The position numbers and the translations under genes were made by a program. This document shows positions 8,204 to 13,679 of a DNA stretch of 14,087 bases, in pieces (the stretch's first letter is position 1; each line of letters starts with the position of its first letter). A model generated the notes under the pieces. The model worked only from the letters and a program-made list of their open reading frames with translations, did no database searches and was not told the DNA's origin. The stretch comes from Bacillota bacterium (GTDB taxonomy: Bacteria; Bacillota; Clostridia; Lachnospirales; Lachnospiraceae). The stretch covers positions 1 through 14,087 of the forward strand of contig JAEZFH010000337.1 in the NCBI GenBank assembly GCA_023437885.1, in the 5' to 3' direction.

Positions 8204-8431
8204 CTGCTAAACACAGACACCAACACCAGCACCAACAGCGGCATCCAGTAAAGATATAAAGACCGATGCGTCAAAGAGGAAAATGATCTTGCGAAAGTTG
8301 ATTCTAATGGCAACGGTAAAGTAACCATTGCCGAGGCGAAAGCAGCTGGATATAAAATGCCGATTTATTCAGATCATTGGTTATTTCAATATATAGATGA
8401 TAGAGACGGGGATGGTGTAGTAGGAGAATAG
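8204..8431 (+). pseudogene. Remnant of a secreted protein with an EF-hand/Excalibur-like C-terminus
   Basis: From 8252 to the TAG at 8429 one frame encodes a clear calcium-loop module: DSNGNGKVTIAEAKAAG, then MPIYSDHWLF, then DDRDGDGVVGE at the very end. The two Asp-rich loops resemble EF-hand/Excalibur-type calcium sites that occur at the C-terminus of secreted clostridial proteins; this match is from memory. Upstream, the same frame holds a Thr/Asn/Ser-rich linker (NTDTNTSTNSG) but is interrupted by TAA at 8249. Between them a different frame reads SSKDIKTDAS, so a pair of compensating frameshifts is likely. No start codon, ribosome binding site or signal peptide precedes it. It is the tail of a broken gene, closed by the terminator at 8474. 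Confidence 0.6.
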
Positions 8432-8473
8432 GGATTGGTAATAGACTGTAATAATGATGGTTTTCAGAAATAT

Positions 8474-8509
8474 AAAAGCACAGCATCTTAATGGGTAACT
8501 GTGCTTTTT
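8474..8509 (+). terminator. Rho-independent terminator
   Basis: AAAAGCACAG (8474-8483) pairs perfectly with CTGTGCTTTT (8499-8508) around a 15-base loop, and the right arm ends in TTTTT. It lies 43 bp past the EF-hand remnant and is the natural 3' end of that former gene. Confidence 0.85.
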
Positions 8510-8585
8510 AATTGTGGATGCTCTAGACCTTGCTATTATGTTTTTGACGCGCTCAAACCATGTTCTTGAGTATTTGGTTGCATAA

Positions 8586-8699
8586 ATGAAAAACTATCTT
8601 AAAATCGAAATCAGAGCGTTGTCATCAATTAAAGAATACCCTATAACATTTATTGCAGATACTGGCGAAATGTGGCAGTATTTGGATGAAAGGGGATGA
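8586..8699 (+). CDS. Small ORF, 37 aa, unknown; possibly a gene fragment
   Basis: The frame encodes MKNYLKIEIRALSSIKEYPI, continues through FIADTGEMW and ends DERG. I do not recognise it. The ATG has no good ribosome binding site. It follows directly on a TAA (8583-8585) in the same frame, before which the open frame encodes LTRSNHVLEYLVA. The present ORF may therefore be the downstream part of a longer gene broken by a nonsense mutation. Its end carries AGGGG, which forms the ribosome binding site of the next ORF, and the gap between the two is two bases, the usual arrangement of translationally coupled genes. That argues these were real genes once, and perhaps still are. Confidence 0.35.
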   Translation: MKNYLKIEIRALSSIKEYPITFIADTGEMWQYLDERG

Positions 8700-8701
8700 C
8701 T

Positions 8702-8824
8702 ATGAATAAAGTAATAGAGGATATAAAAATACAATTAAACCGATATTACGAACAGGATGCAAAGAAGCGTTAATCCAATAAAAACATTATAGGAGAGCGG
8801 TTATCCGAGGAAATAAAGCGTTAA
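8702..8824 (+). pseudogene. Small ORF interrupted by an in-frame stop (23 codons, then 16)
   Basis: The ATG at 8702 has a good ribosome binding site (AGGGG at 8691-8695, six bases away) inside the end of the preceding ORF. It encodes MNKVIEDIKIQLNRYYEQDA and KKR, then TAA at 8771-8773. The same frame continues SNKNIIGERLSEEIKR to TAA at 8822-8824, with amphipathic helix character on both sides. A nonsense mutation in a 39-codon gene is the simplest reading; alternatively the 23-aa product is the real one. I do not recognise a family. Confidence 0.35.
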
Positions 8825-8854
8825 TTTAAATGTATTTAGTAATATTTTTTATGA

Positions 8855-9074
8855 TGTTTATATAACAAAGAAGTTGAGAGGTATGAAACATTCAATTTTA
8901 ACGGCGTTAATATAAATCGCAGTGACAACGACGTTACAATTGTGATTTATGAGCTCCTCTGAAAATAAATTTAACAATGGAGATTTTAATTGTGAAGATA
9001 GCTTTGAAGAAGATGCCACTGATGACAAGAACAGGATTATTAAAATTTTAAACTCCTTGATAGCTAATTATTAA
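8855..9074 (+). pseudogene. Frameshifted remnant of an unknown gene
   Basis: The frame open from 8855 reads NKEVERYETFNFNGVNINR and SDNDVTIVIYE, then stops at TGA 8960-8962. An overlapping frame, entered at the ATG at 8949, continues with acidic, helical sequence (ENKFNNGDFNCEDSFEEDA ... DKNRIIKILNSLIANY) to TAA at 9072-9074. Joined by one frameshift near 8950 they would form the last ~70 residues of a normal-looking protein. A terminator follows eight bases after the stop, as expected for a true gene end. The upstream half is missing. The 41-aa second part alone could be a small gene, but its ATG lacks a good ribosome binding site. Family unknown. Confidence 0.4.
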
Positions 9075-9080
9075 GCCATT

Positions 9081-9108
9081 AAAAGAGCATCCTGATGGGT
9101 GCTTTTTT
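9081..9108 (+). terminator. Rho-independent terminator
   Basis: AAAAGAGCATCC (9081-9092) pairs with GGGTGCTTTTTT (9097-9108) around the tetraloop TGAT, with two G-T pairs, and ends in six T. It is a strong terminator directly behind the remnant that stops at 9074. Confidence 0.88.
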
Positions 9109-9110
9109 AT

Positions 9111-9290
9111 GTTGATTTCTATACCTTACAAGTACCAATTAATATACATCGCTTCTTGATGGAAAAGTGGATGAAAGCATATGGAGCAAATGGGCCATAA
9201 GGATATATCAACTACCAAGAAGTTTTACTATTTCTCAAACAAGAATTAGTCAACCAAGGAAGCGCAAATAAAAAGGTAATCAGCATATAA
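9111..9290 (+). pseudogene. Remnant C-terminus of an unknown protein with an internal stop
   Basis: One frame reads VDFYTLQVPINIHRFLMEKW, then MKAYGANGP, a TAA at 9198-9200, and then GYINYQEVLLFLKQELVNQG to the TAA at 9288. The two sides are in the same frame with protein-like composition, so a single nonsense mutation in a former gene end is likely. It has no convincing start, and the terminator at 9270-9309 overlaps its end. I do not recognise the family. Confidence 0.35.
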
Positions 9291-9309
9291 TTTGCTTGAT
9301 TACCTTTTT
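9270..9309. terminator. Near-perfect bidirectional terminator (tRNA-Glu and plus-strand remnants)
   Basis: AAAAAGGTAATCA (9270-9282) and TGATTACCTTTTT (9297-9309) are an exact 13-bp inverted repeat with a 14-base loop. An A run on one side and a T run on the other make it work on both strands. It lies 39 bp beyond the 3' end of the minus-strand tRNA-Glu gene, where it would end that transcript, and it also closes the plus-strand remnant region. Confidence 0.85.
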
Positions 9310-9348
9310 ACCTAAGTTTTAGAATGCCTTATTTATTAGGGCTTGTAG

Positions 9349-9420
9349 CAGCTCGTAGGGGAATCGAACCCCTGTTTCCGCCGTGAGAGGGCGGCGTCTT
9401 GACCCCTTGACCAACGAGCC
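9349..9420 (-). tRNA. tRNA-Glu (anticodon CTC)
   Basis: Read on the minus strand, the acceptor arm GGCTCGT pairs with ACGAGCT (first pair G-T). The D stem is GTC/GAC. The anticodon stem CCGCC/GGCGG encloses the loop CTCTCAC with anticodon CTC, which reads GAG. The T arm is AGGGG-TTCGATT-CCCCT. The discriminator base is G. No CCA is encoded (CTA follows), so CCA must be added after transcription. Length 72 nt. It has its own promoter upstream and a terminator downstream. Confidence 0.96.
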
Positions 9421-9435
9421 TTAAGAACAATATTT

Positions 9436-9464
9436 ATTCTATACTATGTTGAAGAAAAAATCAA
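9436..9464 (-). promoter_or_regulatory. Promoter of tRNA-Glu
   Basis: On the minus strand, TTGATT (9459-9464) and TAGAAT (9436-9441) are spaced by exactly 17 bp. The -10 box ends 15 bases before the tRNA 5' end, giving a short leader of about eight bases, as is usual for a tRNA gene. Confidence 0.7.
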
Positions 9465-9925
9465 GCCCTTTTTTAATATTTTTTTCGAATTGTTTTATCA
9501 ATTAATACATTTCGTTATTATTACCAAAGGAACATCTGCTTTCTATCCGTTGAATTATGTAAAAACACGGGTCAAAATTTGTTATTTTTTATCCTTTATC
9601 ATTATAGAAAGGATTTTGAAGCGGATTAATAGGACTCAACCGTTAGATTTAAGTTCTGGACATATATTTATTTTAAAAAATCAGATTCTTTCTTTATGTA
9701 TTTGAGTTCATAAATTGATATGAACTATAGTCAAATTGCTGTGTGTTTAATAAAATACTATCCATACTTCATGAAAATCAAAAATACCATGGGAAACAAT
9801 GGACTTAGAAACAATTTCTATGATATGATGATTGTCAAATGATAGGGAACCGTAATTTTAGCAGAACTGTTATGTGGTTCTGAAATGCCGGTGAATTTAG
9901 AGAAAGAGATTGAAAGGGGCATTCA
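9465..9925. other. AT-rich intergenic region upstream of recQ
   Basis: No gene is supported. A 71-codon frame at 9490-9705 starts with TTG, lacks a ribosome binding site and has unspecific AT-driven composition. The stretch contains a short hairpin ATCCTTT/AAAGGAT (9591-9597 with 9608-9614) followed by TTTT, a candidate recQ promoter near 9800-9829, and the recQ ribosome binding site at 9912-9919. Confidence 0.5.
9800..9829 (+). promoter_or_regulatory. Candidate recQ promoter with overlapping dyad
   Basis: TGGACT (9800-9805) and TATGAT (9824-9829) are 18 bp apart; a second TATGAT at 9819-9824 overlaps. Between the boxes lies the perfect inverted repeat TAGAAA-caa-TTTCTA (9806-9820), placed where a repressor would block the promoter. 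It does not match the GAAC-N4-GTTC form of the Firmicute LexA box. Confidence 0.35.
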
Positions 9926-12190
9926 TTGAAAAGTATGATTAATTCTCCATCCCATATATTGAAGACTTATTTTGGCTATGATAATTTTCGCGAAGGACAA
10001 GAAACACTGATTAACAGCATTTTGTCAGGGAAGGATTCGCTGGGGGTAATGCCTACGGGTGCAGGTAAATCGATCTGTTACCAGGTGCCTGCGCTGATTA
10101 TGGGTGGTATCACATTGATCGTATCCCCTTTGATCTCGCTGATGAAGGATCAGGTAGCTGCGCTCAATCAGGCCGGAATTCATGCAGCATTTATTAATAG
10201 TGCACTTTCTGCCAGACAGATTGATCTTGCCTTGCAATATGCAAGGCAGGGTAAATACCAGCTGATCTATGTGGCACCGGAACGGCTGGAGACAGAAGAA
10301 TTTCTTGACTTTGCATTACAAGCAGATATCAGGATGGTTACAGTGGATGAAGCCCATTGTATATCTCAATGGGGACAGGATTTCAGACCCAGTTATTTGA
10401 AGATCGTTCGCTTTATCCGGCAGCTTTCTACACGGCCTGTGATTAGTGCATTCACAGCAACAGCGACGAAAGAAGTGATCGAGGATATATGCTGTGTACT
10501 CAGTTTGGAGAAACCAACTGTAGTAGTTACCGGATATGATAGAAAGAACCTGTATTTTGAGGTACGCAGTCCGAAGGATAAGGATGCGGAGGTAATAAAT
10601 TATATTAATGATCACAGGAGACACTGCGGAATTATTTACTGTGCAACCCGTAAGGGAGTAGACGAATTGCAGGAGCTGCTTGCGAAGAATGGAATAGCAG
10701 CGGCAAAATATCATGCAGGCATGAGTGATTCTGAACGCAATGATAACCAGGAGGATTTTATCTATGACAGAAAGCCTGTTATGGTTGCAACCAATGCATT
10801 TGGTATGGGAATAGATAAATCTAATGTCAGGTATGTGCTTCATTATAACATGCCAAAGAACATGGAGGGCTATTATCAGGAGGCAGGGAGAGCCGGCCGG
10901 GATGGAGAGACGGCGGAATGTATTTTACTTTATGGTGCCAGAGATGCACGAATTAATCAATTCCTGATTGAGAACAACAGTGATAATGATGAGCTGAGTG
11001 AGACACAGAGGGAAATGATTCGGGAACGCGATGAAGAGCGGCTCAAGGATATGACCTATTACTGTTTTACCAGAGATTGCTTAAGAGAATATATATTGAG
11101 GTATTTTGGAGAATATGGAGCGGCTTGCTGTAATAATTGCTCCAACTGTCTTTTGGAATTTGATGAACTGGATGTGACAGAGGTTAGCAGGGATATTATC
11201 GCCTGTGTAAGAGAGTGTGGTCAGCGCTTTGGTATAAATGTAATTGTTGCTACCCTTCAGGGAAGAAAGGCAGCTAAGCTTACGGTGAATCAAATGGTTA
11301 ATAATAAATTATATGGGAAGAGGAGTTCTGATAGTGAGGCATTTCTGAAACATGTAATGAATAAGCTGATCGTCGATGGCTTCTTGTATCTGACCAATGA
11401 TAAATATGCGGTTGTTAGAGTCGACCGGTCTGCGGATTCCATAGTTATGAACGGAGCTCCGATTATTATGAAACTTCCCAAGGAGGACACTCAGAAGCAG
11501 AAGCCCAGGGAGAGCAAGACCTCGCGCAGATCGGAGTTACTTACCTCCAAAGGGCTGGACCTGTTCGAGAACTTACGGCAGGTAAGAACGCAATTGGCCA
11601 GGGAAGAAGGAATGCCGCCCTATATAATATTCTCTGATAAAACTTTAACAGATTTGTGTATAAAGGTGCCCTTCACAGAACAGGAGATGTTAAGTGTTAC
11701 TGGTATCGGAGAACACAAATTTGAAAAATACGGACAGACTTTCATTGAAGCAATTCTCAAATTTACCCAAGGAGACCGTGAGGGTTTATGCTATGAACCG
11801 GTGCATGAGGAACCACCTTCGAAAAGCAGCATGCCATCGCAGCCAAAGAAAACAGACTTCATTCTTACAAAAGAGATAAAGCAAGGAGTGGAGTCCTTGG
11901 GAACAGTTACAATGAGCCAATTCGTGGAGCGTATGAATGAGCTTCGCGATGATAAGAAGATGAAACGTCTGACTGCGGTACGGCTGACGACCAAGTTAAG
12001 GGAAGAGGGGTATCTGGCAGAGCAGTTTTGCCGGATGATTGGCCGAAATATGCTAGTTCCGTCGGAAAAAGGGATCGGTTGCGGGATTTCTTCGGAAAAG
12101 AAAATCAGTGATAAGGGGAATGAATATGAGGTTGCGGTATATAACAAGGAAGCTCAGCAGCTCCTGCTTTCATTTTTACCTCAGGAGTAG
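9926..12190 (+). CDS. recQ: RecQ-family ATP-dependent 3'-5' DNA helicase with C-terminal extension
   Basis: SF2 helicase acting in recombination and replication-fork repair. It is 754 aa, against about 610 in E. coli RecQ. Visible in order: motif 0 (FGYDNFREGQ, 16-25); Walker A (GAGKS, 45-49); DEAH box (141-144) with the aromatic-rich loop SQWGQDFRPSY; SAFTATAT; motif V (ATNAFGMGIDKS); motif VI (AGRAGRDG, 320-327). The RecQ zinc site has C385, C402, C405 and C408, the spacing known from E. coli RecQ. An RQC winged helix and an HRDC domain (~540-612) follow. A further ~110 residues (645-754) look helical/winged-helix-like (LTAVRLTTKLREEGYL). TTG at 9926 is the chosen start because GAAAGGGG ends six bases before it; the in-frame ATG at 9935 would be too far away. 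A hairpin overlaps the stop codon. Confidence 0.96.
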   Translation: MKSMINSPSHILKTYFGYDNFREGQETLINSILSGKDSLGVMPTGAGKSICYQVPALIMGGITLIVSPLISLMKDQVAALNQAGIHAAFINSALSARQIDLALQYARQGKYQLIYVAPERLETEEFLDFALQADIRMVTVDEAHCISQWGQDFRPSYLKIVRFIRQLSTRPVISAFTATATKEVIEDICCVLSLEKPTVVVTGYDRKNLYFEVRSPKDKDAEVINYINDHRRHCGIIYCATRKGVDELQELLAKNGIAAAKYHAGMSDSERNDNQEDFIYDRKPVMVATNAFGMGIDKSNVRYVLHYNMPKNMEGYYQEAGRAGRDGETAECILLYGARDARINQFLIENNSDNDELSETQREMIRERDEERLKDMTYYCFTRDCLREYILRYFGEYGAACCNNCSNCLLEFDELDVTEVSRDIIACVRECGQRFGINVIVATLQGRKAAKLTVNQMVNNKLYGKRSSDSEAFLKHVMNKLIVDGFLYLTNDKYAVVRVDRSADSIVMNGAPIIMKLPKEDTQKQKPRESKTSRRSELLTSKGLDLFENLRQVRTQLAREEGMPPYIIFSDKTLTDLCIKVPFTEQEMLSVTGIGEHKFEKYGQTFIEAILKFTQGDREGLCYEPVHEEPPSKSSMPSQPKKTDFILTKEIKQGVESLGTVTMSQFVERMNELRDDKKMKRLTAVRLTTKLREEGYLAEQFCRMIGRNMLVPSEKGIGCGISSEKKISDKGNEYEVAVYNKEAQQLLLSFLPQE

Positions 12191-12211
12191 ACGGGTACTC
12201 ACTTCTGAGGT
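12178..12211. repeat. Hairpin overlapping the recQ stop codon, no T tract
   Basis: ACCTCAG (12178-12184) pairs with CTGAGGT (12205-12211). The inner arms GAGTA (12185-12189) and TACTC (12196-12200) pair around a 6-base loop, leaving ACTT as a bulge. The stem contains the last recQ codons and its TAG. No run of T follows, so it may protect or process the mRNA 3' end rather than act as a classical terminator. Confidence 0.6.
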
Positions 12212-12312
12212 AAGACTAAAATGAAAAAGAGAAAGCTTCTGGAAATTGGTTTATTTTTATTAAACGAGAACATTTGAAACATATGGTAAGGATTGGATAA
12301 AGATTGGGAGAA

Positions 12313-12341
12313 TTGACTTGGAGATACAGAAGAAATAGAAT
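12313..12341 (+). promoter_or_regulatory. Candidate promoter of the coiled-coil gene
   Basis: TTGACT (12313-12318) and TAGAAT (12336-12341) are 17 bp apart, an excellent housekeeping-type match. The expected transcription start (about 12348) would fall inside the ribosome binding site AGAGGGG (12345-12351), leaving only about 12 bases of leader. Either the leader is very short or the match is fortuitous. Confidence 0.45.
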
Positions 12342-12359
12342 ATAAGAGGGGTGTAGCAA

Positions 12360-12887
12360 ATGAAGCATGAGGATATGATATTAGAAATTCTAAAATCAGT
12401 ACAGATCCAAATAGGAAAGACACAGATTAAGACGGAGGGTATACATACTCGAGTAGAGGATATACAGACACAGACTGGAGATATGCAGATTCGAATGGAT
12501 AATATGCAGATCAGAATGGATGATATGCAGGTCCGAATTGGAGATATACAGACCCGGACGGGGGACATACAGCTCAAGATGGATAATATGCAAATCAGAA
12601 TGGGTGATATGCAGACCCAGATGGGAGGCCTGCAGACTCAAAATAGTAATATTGATACCAAGGTGGATCATCTTTCGGATAAGATCACAAAGATTGAGTT
12701 ACATTTGGAAAATACGATGGACAGAAATATTGGCTTGTTGATGGAGCAATATAAACCAAATGTTGATAGATTGGATAGATTGGATAGAGTGGTCGATCAG
12801 GTGGAAGAAATGCAGTTTGACCTGAAGCAGCTAAAAAAGGTTGTTATATCCCATAGCAGTGATATTAATAGCTTAATGCAGCGTTAA
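12360..12887 (+). CDS. Coiled-coil heptad-repeat protein, unknown function
   Basis: A soluble 175-aa protein with no signal peptide or membrane segment. Residues 14 to about 118 are roughly fifteen consecutive heptads, with consensus [MIL]-Q-[IT]-[RQK]-[MTI]-[DG]-[DN]. Hydrophobic residues stand at positions 1 and 5, giving the alternating 4-3 spacing of a coiled coil. The central heptads (35-97) are nearly identical in protein and DNA. The less repetitive C-terminus (KIELHLENTMDRNIGLLMEQ ... DRLDRLDRVVDQVEEMQFDL ... SHSSDINSLMQR) is also helical. It resembles, from memory, uncharacterised coiled-coil proteins common in Clostridia whose repeat number varies; I cannot name a function. AGAGGGG eight bases before ATG supports the start. 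It appears monocistronic, with a hairpin right after the stop. Confidence 0.85.
   Translation: MKHEDMILEILKSVQIQIGKTQIKTEGIHTRVEDIQTQTGDMQIRMDNMQIRMDDMQVRIGDIQTRTGDIQLKMDNMQIRMGDMQTQMGGLQTQNSNIDTKVDHLSDKITKIELHLENTMDRNIGLLMEQYKPNVDRLDRLDRVVDQVEEMQFDLKQLKKVVISHSSDINSLMQR
12462..12650 (+). repeat. 21-bp tandem coding repeat (nine units)
   Basis: Nine adjacent 21-bp units encode IQTQTGD, MQIRMDN, MQIRMDD, MQVRIGD, IQTRTGD, IQLKMDN, MQIRMGD, MQTQMGG and LQTQNSN. Degenerate heptads without strong DNA identity extend on both sides. Because 21 is a multiple of three, gain or loss of units keeps the frame. The repeat also leaves long open frames on the opposite strand, which are by-products. Confidence 0.9.
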
Positions 12888-12929
12888 ACAATAAGCTTAC
12901 AATCAAAAGACGGTTGTAAGCTTGTTGTT
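12887..12929 (+). terminator. Strong hairpin terminator of the coiled-coil gene
   Basis: AACAA-t-AAGCTTACAA (12887-12902) pairs with TTGTAAGCTT-g-TTGTT (12914-12929). Fifteen pairs form around an 11-base loop, starting at the last base of the stop codon. The right arm and following sequence are T-rich (ttgttgttaatt) but lack an uninterrupted T run. Confidence 0.75.
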
Positions 12930-13115
12930 AATTATTGAATTTTCCATACTATAGTTAAGAATTGTTCCTGATGTAAAAGGAAAACATCTTCGATCGATTG
13001 ATAATCCGGAATACGGATAGTATTCATTGCTTTCAAATGTATTGAAAATGATCCGGATATGTTTTATGAGTTATATATGGTATATGAGGATAGATAACGT
13101 TTTATCAATTAATTG

Positions 13116-13143
13116 TTGACCATAATTAAATCTGTGTTATTCT
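13116..13143 (+). promoter_or_regulatory. Candidate promoter with extended -10
   Basis: TTGACC (13116-13121) and TATTCT (13138-13143) are 16 bp apart, and TG one base before the -10 box (13135-13136) makes it an extended -10. The palindrome CTATTAATAG overlaps the region just downstream. Transcription would start near 13150, just before the hairpin AACCATC/GATGGTT (13156-13174). Confidence 0.5.
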
Positions 13144-13334
13144 ATTAATAGTAGGAACCATCATGAAGATGGTTGACAGCAGATAAAATTCTGTAATATT
13201 CATTGTGTCAATGACTTGAGGATTGTAGGATAGCAAGATATGTCCAATCTGGGTAAATAGTTCTTGAGTCGCAATTTCGTTTATGCTCTTGTCCAATCAA
13301 AAGAAAGTGAAGGAAATATAGATCAGTGATTTTG

Positions 13335-13388
13335 AATCATGAAGATTCGGGCGGTCGTAGAGGCTGTTGATTTTCATGATTTTTGTTT
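13335..13388 (+). terminator. Terminator-like hairpin in the larB leader
   Basis: AATCATGAA (13335-13343) pairs perfectly with TTCATGATT (13373-13381), and the right arm runs into TTTTTGTTT. The 29-base loop is large and contains the G-rich run gggcggtcgtagagg. It could end a short transcript begun near 13150 (about 235 nt) or act as an attenuator for larB. Confidence 0.45.
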
Positions 13389-13460
13389 CATTTCTAAAGA
13401 TAGATTTGATATAGGGTATCTTTAAGGCAGACATTTTTGTGGTGAGGAAATTATATATAA

Positions 13461-13492
13461 GAAAGCCGTGTTTATGTATTTACACGATTTTT
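13461..13492 (+). terminator. Second, weaker terminator-like hairpin in the larB leader
   Basis: CGTGT (13467-13471) pairs with ACACG (13482-13486), extended by weak pairs on the AAAG side, followed by ATTTTT. The T run can alternatively pair with AAAAAT downstream (ATTTTTcATG with CATAAAAAT), so two exclusive folds are possible. The stem is short. Confidence 0.3.
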
Positions 13493-13679
13493 CATGAATG
13501 CTATTACATAAAAATCATATTTGTCTTGATTGAAGTATAGAACAGTTAAAAGTGCTTCGTGGTAGGTAAAAAGATGCGAATGAGCAGAGTATATATTAGA
13601 CTCAATGATGTATGAGTAAAGCAGACTTTGGTTTGATTAATTTTATAGAAAATAGAAGTAGAAAACCAGGAGGATAAGA

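Larger units (their letters stand above)
12930..13679. other. 750-bp region without a convincing gene, upstream of larB
   Basis: No frame is supported as a gene. A short open stretch ending at the TAA at 13093-13095 reads ENDPDMFYELYMVYEDR and could be the tail of a decayed gene. The region holds a promoter candidate (13116-13143), a dyad CTATTAATAG (13142-13151), hairpins at 13156-13174, 13335-13381 and 13467-13486, and a direct repeat TGTCCAATC (around 13239 and 13294). If the promoter is real, the larB leader is about 530 nt long. Confidence 0.5.

Noticed and set aside
9349..9420. Integration site (att) of a mobile element at the tRNA-Glu 3' end
   Set aside because: Location and orientation would fit, but I see no second copy of the tRNA 3' end elsewhere in the window and no integrase gene.
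9490..9705. 71-codon plus-strand frame before recQ
   Set aside because: It starts with TTG, has no ribosome binding site, and its composition (Ile, Phe, Leu) reflects AT-rich DNA.
9863..9881. LexA/SOS box before recQ (AGAAC ... GTTCT)
   Set aside because: The half sites are nine bases apart, not the four expected for the Firmicute GAAC-N4-GTTC site.
12462..12650. Possible CRISPR array
   Set aside because: The repeats are directly adjacent with no unique spacers and lie inside a coding frame.
12260..12671. Repetitive open frames on the minus strand opposite the coiled-coil gene (CISPIRTCISSI-type and HIIHLGLHI-type)
   Set aside because: They exist because a 21-bp repeat free of stops is read in reverse. 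The plus strand has the ribosome binding site, promoter, terminator and a sensible coiled-coil protein.
13155..13400. T-box, c-di-GMP or NiCo riboswitch before larB
   Set aside because: I could not find the conserved T-box sequence or the core motifs of these classes, so only a generic leader is reported.
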